A stretch of 64,000 nt of DNA from Cinclus cinclus (Eukaryota > Chordata > Aves > Passeriformes > Cinclidae). Shown piece after piece: positions 55,847-64,000 of this stretch. Position 1 is the first letter of the stretch. The number at the start of each line of letters is the position of its first letter. A program made the position numbers and the translations under genes. The notes beneath the pieces were generated by a model. It was not told the DNA's origin and did not search any database. It saw only the letters and a program-made list of their open reading frames with translations. The stretch covers positions 1,640,428 to 1,704,427 of the forward strand of contig NC_085067.1 of NCBI RefSeq assembly GCF_963662255.1, in the 5' to 3' direction.

Positions 55847-58800
55847 TCTTCGAGGCGGAAAAAAAAAATTAAGTCAAACACAGTCACTCGGGTCTCACCA
55901 ACAGCTCGTTTGCAAACAGCCACTTGAGGGCAAAGGAAAACAAAAAAAAGCTAAAAATCAGGATGTGTGGTTTGGTAGCCCAGCAACCACTGCCCGATCC
56001 AAACGCCACCACAGCAAGTGAGAATGGGTTTGCAAAAGCTTGAAGAAATGCCAAACACAGGGTTTGAAATCCTCCCCCCCGCCTTCAAGAATTGCCAAAA
56101 ACCTCCAGCAGTAACTCCCTACAGGAGTATTTAGATTTTTCTTTTCTAAAAACTTATGTGGAACAGCTCCTATTTCATCCACTGCAATTTAAGTCCTAAT
56201 TTTTCATAAAAAGCCTAGGTTTGAAAATGGAGAATACACACATATCAAGAAAGACACTTCACATAAAGTACCGATAGCCACAAATCAGACCAGAAACACC
56301 ATATTCAATCTTGAAAAGCAGAAGCAAATTAAGGAAAAAAACCTCAAATTATTTTTCCCATGTGCCGCTTTCCTAATGGAAAAAAATAAAAATCCCTAAT
56401 TTTGACCATTTCGTTTATAAGCATGTTCGAAGTCAGCTGTCTTTAGCAGAAGATTTGATTTTACAAGTCCTTAAGAGGCACCACCAATTTAATTTTCAGA
56501 TTAACCTCTTCGAGCCACAATTCCATGTGGCACAACAGAGCAGCTGCCGCTCCCCTCGATTTACCAACACACCACTTGTATTCCGAATTAAAACCTGGAC
56601 TTCTCAGACTTGTTATGATTTTTTTTTTAATTTTTTTTACTCTTATTTTGGAAGCCCTTCACACTTCTGTGCCCTTTGCTAAGGGGGAGCTGTGGCCGTG
56701 CCAGGGTGGTGCTGGGTGTCCCTCCGGTCCGGGTTTCCTGATCCCCGTTTGTGCTGCTCACCTGATGAAGGGTGGCAGTGGAAGAAGAGCAGAGACGGTT
56801 TGTAAATAAGTTTATTTTCACCAGCGTGGATCAAACCCAGGTGAGCTCTACCCCTGAGCTCATGCCAGCCACAGGGGCACCTTTGTGCCTTCAGGAGGGA
56901 AGGGAGGATCATTCCAGACTGGAAGCGCGGCACAGCGTGCACACAGAACATCCCCACCTTCCCTTCCTCGCCCTGCCAATGAATCTGAACCCCAGGGTCA
57001 CCCCGCCACCCCGGGGAGGCTCTGGGCTGCAGAAATGAGCTGATCAAATATGCAATAAGCGGTCAAGCAGTGTCCCCCACAGGCGGGCAGGGATTGGACT
57101 CGGTGTTTGTGCGGCGCTCAGCAGCCCAGAGCAAGGGATCTCTTCTTCCCCTCCACGCTGCCACAACACCCAGATTCAGCTTAGGGAAACACACTACATT
57201 AAGTAAGAGACCTAATGATAGTATACTTGTCCGTTTGGTTTGTGGTTTTTGTTGTTGTTGTTTTTTTGTTTTGTTTTTTTTTTAAATTAAATGATGTTCA
57301 TTAAAGGAACATCACCTCCCCGTAATTAATTTTGCTTTGAGAAGGAAAGGGAAAAAGCTACAGACAATTAATGTACCATGCAAGCTCTAGTAGATGCTCC
57401 ATATATTTCCTCCCTACGACCAACCCTCCTCCCTAACAGCATCTCTGCTCACCCCCCCCCTTCACTTCTGCAAGCAAGGGGACTGAGGGTTTTTTTGGCA
57501 GGGAAGCAGCACAATAACACAGCACCCCCGTCCCCATGCGCTTCAACCAGCCTGACAGTGCTTCAATAGGGTTACACGCTCATGTTTTGATATCTACAAT
57601 CATATTCCACTCTCCCCGACTTACAGAGATCCAAGAAAACTGTTGAAGACACCCAGACAATGAAATCAATGGGACAGTGATGAGTCTTTACAGAGCAACA
57701 CGTGCAGAGATGAATAAAAGTGTTTGGGCTGTGGCAGCGCAGAGGCAGGGTGGTGGGGAAGCAGGGAGGCTTGGTTTGGGTATTTTGTATTATTTGGTAC
57801 ATTTTTCCTGAGGATTTAAGCCTGGCAGAAGGAACAAGTGCGTATGGCTGATGAGCCAAAAATAAGAGAGTAATCACAAATAAAACAGAATTATTCCTCA
57901 GCTGTGAATCAGCAGACAGCACTTCCTACAGGCCAGCATGCACAAGACAGTGACACGTGTAAGGTCGGAGAGTGATAAAATCAATAATTCCCCAAGCAGG
58001 GAAGAAGAGCCCAGTGGTTTCAGCAAATGACACAAATTAGCCCTCTCTCCACAGCTGTGTGCCACTCTTTTGGAAGCCCTCAGGAACGAAACCCTCCTCG
58101 CCCCAGGAAGGTAACAGAATCCATGCCGGTGTCTCCCTGCCCCTCTGTTTATACAGGCAGGGATAAGGATGCAGCCTGGAGGTGTTTGCTTATTTTATCA
58201 AACAGCAAATTGATTGTAGCTGCTGGATAAAAGCACTGACATTTCATAAACTGCTCAGAAGAATTCTGCTGACACAACTCCAGACGAGTCCAATTTGATT
58301 AAACTAACAAACTCCCTCCTGGAAACACCTGCAAATTCATCCCTGCTTTTGCCAGCCTGAACTTTTAGTGCCTTGGCTCCTGAACACAGAGGTGTTAGCT
58401 AACAGCACAACCTGACTTGAGAGGCACAAAACCAAACCCCCTCAAGCCACACATTTTTAGCCAAATTGGCACCACACTGCGTTGAAACCAGGACCGAGGC
58501 TGTGAAGCTTTGAGCCCCCTTGTGACAAACAAGAAACACTTTTCTGAGAGCTGAGCAGGACACAGCCCCTGTTGGCACCAGGGATTGCTCCAGGTGAGAA
58601 GCAGGATGCTGCCCCAGCCCGGAGGAGCCTGAGCTCACACCTGTGTGCTATCCACACTCTGTGCTGCTGCCAAGCTCCAGTCTTTCACGTTTTTCCCTCA
58701 TCCCAGGGTGCTGGCAGCAGGACAATCCTCAGCCTGGCTGGAAAGGGAAGGCTCTGCTGTGCCTCTCCTGCAGGATGTTCTCCTCCCCTCTGTGTGTGTT

Positions 58801-59199
58801 AGGGCAGGCAGGAAAATACAAGTTCAGAGGAGCTAAGAAGCCACCCTGAGGACAGGCAAGTGAATCTTCCCAGTCCTGCCCTTGGCAGGGAATCCACATT
58901 TACTGAAATATTTGTGAACTGAAACCCACTCCCCCCTTTTAGGTTTCCATTCTTGGAAGGCTCATGTGGACGGCCAAGTTTTGCTGGAGATGATAAATAT
59001 TTTAAAGACGCAGTTTCGCTTCTTTTAACACTTCTGCACAATTTAAACCACTTTTCTCAAATGTGCTGTTCAGGCAAGATCTCACAGGAGCCCAGAGGGT
59101 TTTGTACCTTCAGGTGGTGACAGGCCAGGCCCTTTCCCTCTCCCCAGCTCCAAGCTAATCCCTCTCCTTCACACACATCACACCCGGCCTTCAGGATAG
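55847..59199. other. Non-coding unique DNA
   Basis: A T-rich (GTT)n/T9 stretch lies at 57246-57283. 57290-57360 is AT-rich (TTTAAATTAAATGATG). The rest is unique with no recognised gene or family. Confidence 0.45.
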
Positions 59200-59460
59200 C
59201 TGCATTTTTGAAAAACTGTTTGTGTAATGTATGAAGACTAACTTGGATTCATGAATATTTGATTTAATATACATTTATTTCCCCTAAAGGAAGATACATT
59301 TTATTTAATACTGATTGCAGTTCTTATTACCTTCCTAAACCCAGCACACCACTCAGCATTCCAATTATGCCAGCACGCTGTAGTTATGGCTGAGGAAGCA
59401 CTTTCATTATAAGCTTCTGTTTTTAGACACTTGTAAAACTCCTACCATTACACGCTCATC
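59200..59460. promoter_or_regulatory. AT-rich complex block (candidate conserved element)
   Basis: Includes TTGATTTAATATACATTTA (about 59260-59278) and CCAATTATGCCAGCACG (about 59360-59376) in repeat-free sequence. Flagged by texture only. Confidence 0.3.
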
Positions 59461-59623
59461 CCCCAGCCCATCCTGCAAAATAGTCCTTGGAGCTGAGAAT
59501 GCTCCAGCTGCTTCTCAGCCCAGGCAGGGCAAGACCTCAACCTCCTCGAGCCAAAATTTCCTATTCACGTTGGTTTAAAGCTGTGATCCAGCCCAGATCT
59601 GACAACAGCAACAATATTGTGCT

Positions 59624-59654
59624 AAAAAAAAAAAAAAAACCAAAAAAAAAAAAA
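59624..59654. repeat. A16 and A13 runs split by CC
   Basis: Two A homopolymers separated by CC. Confidence 0.94.
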
Positions 59655-60599
59655 CCTGAACGAAATAAAAAATAAACCCTCACTGCCCAGTTTATATCGC
59701 AATAACTGCTTGAAGTGATTTTAAATCTGGACACAACTTGAATTCAGCCCTGCAGCAGCGTGTGGAGTGTGTAACCCACACACAGCAATCCCCAGATCCC
59801 CTGGCTGCTGTGACAATCCGAGGTCCTGGATCTGGAGCACACACAGAAGGAATACAAGCCCAACAGCTCGTATATTTTTTCCTCACAAAGCTTGCATTTG
59901 CTGAAGAAATCCCTCCTCTCTCAGGAGATCAATTGCATTTATGGAGCAGAGTTACTGCTGAAGAAGAGGCAACACTTCAAGTGACATTTTGCCTGGTGTC
60001 TTTATGTCCCTGGCTGGGATGCTGAGCATTCCGTGGCTCTCCAGGATCCCTGGCTGATTTAGGACAGCTGTGGACTTAAGAGAAAAATACTTCCCCCGTT
60101 ATCTTCATGAGTGCAGTCAATCTCAGCAGCCAACATTTGGAAGAGAGTTGGTTGGCTGGTTTTACAGCTTAAACGGTGCTAAAAAGAAACAGCACAGGTC
60201 ATCCTGCTTCCTCTCACCCAAAGTGTTACAAAGCACTTTGTAATGTGCCCACCAGCCTCGGGTTGTTCTTGCAGCTCCCTCCAGCAGCTGCCAAAATGCA
60301 GCAAGATTTCAGAGGGGGGAAAAAAACAGCTGTTTCCAGGCAGGACCAAACATTTCAATATCTCAGAAATATTAGGTATTCAAGTAAAATTGCTTGGGGA
60401 AAAAAAAAAAAAACAAACAACAACAACAACAAAAAAGAGCTCACATAGAGGGGGAAAGTGATTAGTGATTTTTAAATACTGACTGGGACAAAGAGTGAGA
60501 TAAGGGGAGCAAAGCTTGCCAGGGAATTGTCCGAGGGCCGCAATTGCAGGAGCTGCACTCTGCACAGAGCAGGGCAAGGCAGGATGGGGCAGAGATAAA
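59655..60599. other. Non-coding unique DNA
   Basis: An A14-then-(CAA)n stretch lies at 60400-60436. No gene was recognised. Confidence 0.45.
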
Positions 60600-60960
60600 T
60601 AGGAATGCTGATTACTTCTACCAAAGCTCAGGAAATGCTCTGCGATCTCACTGAAGTGCCGGGAATAGTATAATTGGTTCAATTGTCTCACTCAATCCGC
60701 ATCTGCAGCGATCCATTGTCCTTTGCCAGCCAGCCCCTGCTGCATCCTACTCGGGGTCTATCCCATATTATAGCCCAGATTAGATAAGTGGTGTTTTGCT
60801 TTGTGCTGTAATGTGTTACTGTTTCATGCTGGGATGTATAAAAGAAAAATGCAATCACGGACCGAAGGGGAAGAAAGGAGGCACGGAGACATTTGTTTTG
60901 AGGCTTCCTTACTCTCTTTAATAAACAGATTTTTCAACAGGTTATGATCTGACTGCTTGT
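60600..60960. promoter_or_regulatory. Complex block with TATAAAAG
   Basis: TATAAAAG at 60837-60844 is a consensus-like TATA word, within repeat-free sequence (GATTAGATAAGTGG, CATGCTGGGATG). No initiator, CpG island or open frame follows at promoter distance, so this is weak. Confidence 0.22.
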
Positions 60961-61294
60961 GCAGATAATAGAGGGGTTGGGATGTAAAACGTGGCATGCA
61001 CCAAACCCGGCTGGAGAGCTGAATGGCACGGGATGCTTGGAAAAGTCACCTGCTCAACATCAGAACCCCATCCAGAACCCTGCTGCCATCGGGAAACAGC
61101 GACAGAGGGAAAAACCCTCACCCTGCGGAGCTCACAATTCAAACTACAGCGAGCACGGGACTGCCAAAGGCATCTCCAGGTGAGGAGGATGATGAAGGGC
61201 TCAGCTGGAGGCTGGCTCAGCACCCGCCGGGATCTGATCCCCCTGCACACATCTCTCCTGTCCTTAACTCTCATTACATCCCAGGCAGGACAGC
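60961..61294. other. Non-coding unique DNA
   Basis: Nothing recognised. Confidence 0.45.
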
Positions 61295-61430
61295 ACCTAT
61301 TTATGTTCCGAGCCGAGCCGAGCCGAGCCGTGCTCCGGGCGGATCAAGGACCAAACCTGTCCCGCTCCGCTGCGCATCCCTGAGCTCGTCCCGCGGGAAG
61401 CGGAGCGCGGGGCCGGGGCTGTGCTCAGCA
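61295..61430. other. Small dense CpG patch with (CCGAG)n
   Basis: Roughly fifteen or more CpGs fall in about 135 bp. They include CCGAG repeated four times plus CCGTG (61308-61332) and CCCGCGGGAAGCGGAGCGCG (about 61390-61409). It is shorter than a typical CpG island. Frames over it (up to 201 aa) have no domain. It may be a minor promoter or methylation-free regulatory patch. Confidence 0.4.
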
Positions 61431-62159
61431 CACACTGCAGAACCCTTTGCACTTTTCCCAGCGCCTTTCAGCCCGGGGGTCTCACCAAACACAGCCCCTC
61501 TCCCGGAGAGCCACAAATCTCCTCGTGTTTCACACGCCAAAGCTCGCAGGGATTTAAGGTTGAATCCCTTGCAGCGAAGGAGCTCACATTCCTCCTCCCT
61601 CGTCCAGAGGAGAAGCATCCAGCTGTGATCCAGCGGTGGCAGGAGCCATGCCCGGGATGAGGGCTCCCTCTCCCGATACAGCTGTGGCCACCTCTGCCTT
61701 TGGGGGAAGCCTCCAAAGCCACGCAGCATCCCAAAGGATGATGTAGGGTTCTGGGGAGGACCAGGAAAGTATTGCCAGGGCTCTGCTCAACACCTGGAGT
61801 GGTTATTAACCAGAAAATAGATAAGGAAGGAGATCCTAAAAGGATTTCTTTCCACTGGATGGGAATGCCAGGGTGAAATGGCAGCAAGCACGGGTTTCTT
61901 TGGGTTCCGAGCACCAGCACAGGGCTCTGCCTTGGTAAATCATTCAGAGGATTAGTTTAGTATTTACCAGCAGCCTTTCCCCAGGTTATGCACGACAAAA
62001 ATCATCTTTGCCTCCTTGAGACTTCCCTCATCCATTACAGCCTGGCAAGGGGAGGAGGGAGGTGCGGGGTGAGACAAATGAGCATCATCCTCCTCCAGCC
62101 CTCACCTTCATCTGAAATCCTGGTCCCAAGCCCTGAACAGGAGCATTTCCTGCCTCTTG
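61431..62159. other. Non-coding unique DNA
   Basis: Nothing recognised. Chance frames only. Confidence 0.45.
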
Positions 62160-62420
62160 GCTCTGCCCATCAAATCATTATTAATCTCTCTGGCCTGTGT
62201 ATATTCATTAGATAAACACTGCAACTGTGATGGTTTTTATTGTCTGCTACACACACATCATAACCCTGGGAAGACAAGATGAATTTGACAGCTAATGTAA
62301 AAATTACAGCGGGCAATATATCTTAGATTTGGGTGGAACACCAAGATGAGAGTTAATCAATAAAATCCTAACTTAGGTATTGTATGAAATGGCACTTCAT
62401 TCATTATTAGGAGTTGGTAT
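62160..62420. promoter_or_regulatory. AT-rich complex block (candidate conserved element)
   Basis: AAATCATTATTAATCTC (about 62171-62187), GAGTTAATCAATAAAATCC (about 62350-62368) and similar homeodomain-like words in repeat-free sequence. Inferred from texture. Confidence 0.3.
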
Positions 62421-64000
62421 AAAACATGATTTACTGCTTTGCTGTATTGGCCCTTCACCTTAGGGACCTATTTTCAAATCCAGTCCAATCCAAAGCGACT
62501 AAAGACCCCTGTAGCCCGAGGGCTTGGGGAGGATGCCACTGGCAGGAATTTATGGGATCTTGCTTGTAAGGAAACGTTTGTAGGCACGGGGATGCTGGAA
62601 GGGTTAACTCCCAAACCTGCACAGTCATGGCAAGTCAGCCACTGCCCCTGAAAACATCAAGTGCAAATGAACACGTGCTGGGCACTCCTTTCTCTCCTCG
62701 TGGATTCTCCCCCGTCCCTCGACAGCAGCTGCTGGATCACAGACTGCTTTCCACTTTCATTTGCTTCTCTCCCTGCTCTAGAAAGCTCCAAGGACTAAAG
62801 TGATTGGGGTTTTCTTGTTTGTTGGTTGGGTTTTTGTCGCCCCCCCCCCCAACATGAAAGGCACCTTCTGACCCCTAAACAAAGATAGAGGGGTCACAAA
62901 ATCCACTGGCACAGGTACAGCCCAGCCCAGATGCTCCAGAGTACTTGGCCATTAAACCCCAGTTAGTTCCCCAGTAATTTTAAAGCTATATTCACACATC
63001 AGATTTGGAAGCCTGATCCATGTAAATAAGATTTGGCTTCTACAAAGAACCAGTTTAATTATAATATTAACTACAATTTTAATTATAATGGTCCAAGAAC
63101 AGACCTCTAATAGAGCTGCTCTGCCATGCTCTGCTTTTTGTCCCCATCCCCCTTCCACTCCAGAAAGAGAGGGAAGAGATGCTCCTATTGCATCACACTT
63201 GAAAATTAAGTGGGTTGTTTATTTATTTATTTTTTTCCAAAAAAATCCTCTCAGGTTTTCTTTGCATTGGGGCGCTGCACTACTACGCACAACACAAACT
63301 CAATCCTCCTACAGTAATTCAAGAAGAAAAAACTTCAATAATTCATGGAGAAAACACATGGCAGCACAGCCCATCCTCCCCGCTCAAAAGGGCACAGAAA
63401 CCAGTGGTTTGCTCTCCTGCTGTCTTTTTACAATCAATTGCTCCAGGAGACCTTGTACAAAAGACCTGGCTCAGGTGTCCTATGAATCCAGTAGCCATCA
63501 CAGCCCAGTAAACCTGAATGAGAAGTGGGATGATTTAGATGCTAATGACTAATGGAGTGATATCTGTCCCTGCAATTGGCAGCCGTGCAGGGATAGCAGG
63601 GAGCTCGCTCAGGTCTTGTCTGTGCAGGGAGGAGAGAAAGATCCCTTATCGCATTTTATAAGTTTGCATTTATAGGGCAAATAAAATAGAGCATTTTTAA
63701 AACCAGGAAGCATTTCAGAGGACAGATTTTTTTTTTCCATATAAAAATCACAGATAGAATTTAACTTTAAATACTTTTCTGGCTAGGGAAAAAAAAAAAT
63801 CAATTGAACTGATTACCTTGTTGAGTACCAGTGAAGATTTTAGTTGTCTTTGTAATTGCAATTTTTCCTTGCTGGCTTTTAAACATAAAAGGAAAGTGAC
63901 TTTACTGCTGCAGTAAAACCATGGGCCCTAGTCAAAACCAACAAAGCAGAATATTAACCCTCTCTGTGCTGCTCCAGCTCCACAGGCACTTTTAAAGTCT
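62421..64000. other. Non-coding DNA to window end
   Basis: A C11 run lies at 62840-62850 and a TTTA-rich patch at about 63217-63237. 63640-63900 is AT-rich and complex. A 154-aa frame at 63088-63552 has no domain. No gene was recognised. Confidence 0.45.

Overview
This window looks like nuclear DNA from a bird, most likely a songbird or close relative. The main evidence is at least nine fragments of young avian CR1 LINEs. They carry the familiar 3' end, which pairs 'TTGGAAGGGACC' with 'GCCATGGCAGGGACACCTCCCA' type blocks or reads the same on the opposite strand. The window also holds one older CR1-type copy, one probable MIR SINE fossil, and several GC-rich minisatellites of the kind common on bird chromosome ends and small chromosomes. 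There are no gaps and no bacterial-style gene organisation.

I found no protein-coding gene, exon, rRNA or tRNA that I can support. The longest open frames fall inside tandem repeats (50.8-52.2 kb, 52.4-53.6 kb, 43.6-44.4 kb, 30.2-30.9 kb, 18.6-19.2 kb) or in GC-rich unique DNA (26.3-27.5 kb). None shows a recognisable domain. The best reading is an intergenic or large-intron tract of gene-desert type. Stretches of complex, AT-rich, repeat-free sequence dense in developmental transcription-factor motifs alternate with GC-rich, repeat-bearing DNA.

Layout. 0-9 kb: a tetranucleotide array at the left edge, a homeodomain-site cluster (1.54-1.73 kb), an old CR1 (3.8-4.1 kb), a GC-rich patch (7.2-7.8 kb) and three microsatellites. 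9-18 kb: one CR1, a long AT-rich enhancer-like tract (12.5-13.8 kb), a pure C19 run and an A25 run. 18-20.5 kb: an enhancer-like block with a near-perfect SOX-POU composite site, the first minisatellite, a 380-bp CR1 3' end and the MIR fossil. 21-30 kb: enhancer-like blocks at 21.0 and 28.1 kb, small CR1 remnants, and 1.1 kb open on both strands. 30-45 kb: the 23-bp and 35-bp minisatellites, four CR1 fragments, a T36 run, a CTCF-like site and enhancer-like blocks at 32.3, 40.7 and 44.8 kb. 45-54.2 kb: an enhancer-like block at 46.3 kb, the large 19/24/29-bp modular minisatellite and an 8-bp array of opposite strand bias, then a homeodomain/SOX-rich block at 54.0 kb. 54.5-64 kb: two small CpG-rich patches and more AT-rich unique DNA.

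The 'conserved element' calls rest only on composition, complexity and motif content. No alignment was possible, so they are hypotheses. The locus itself was not recognised. Nothing here amounts to a new multi-gene system. The most notable signals are the cluster of five unrelated minisatellites within 35 kb, especially the oppositely skewed pair at 51-53 kb that shares GGGACA/TGTCCC, and the candidate SOX-POU and inverted SOX/homeodomain sites.
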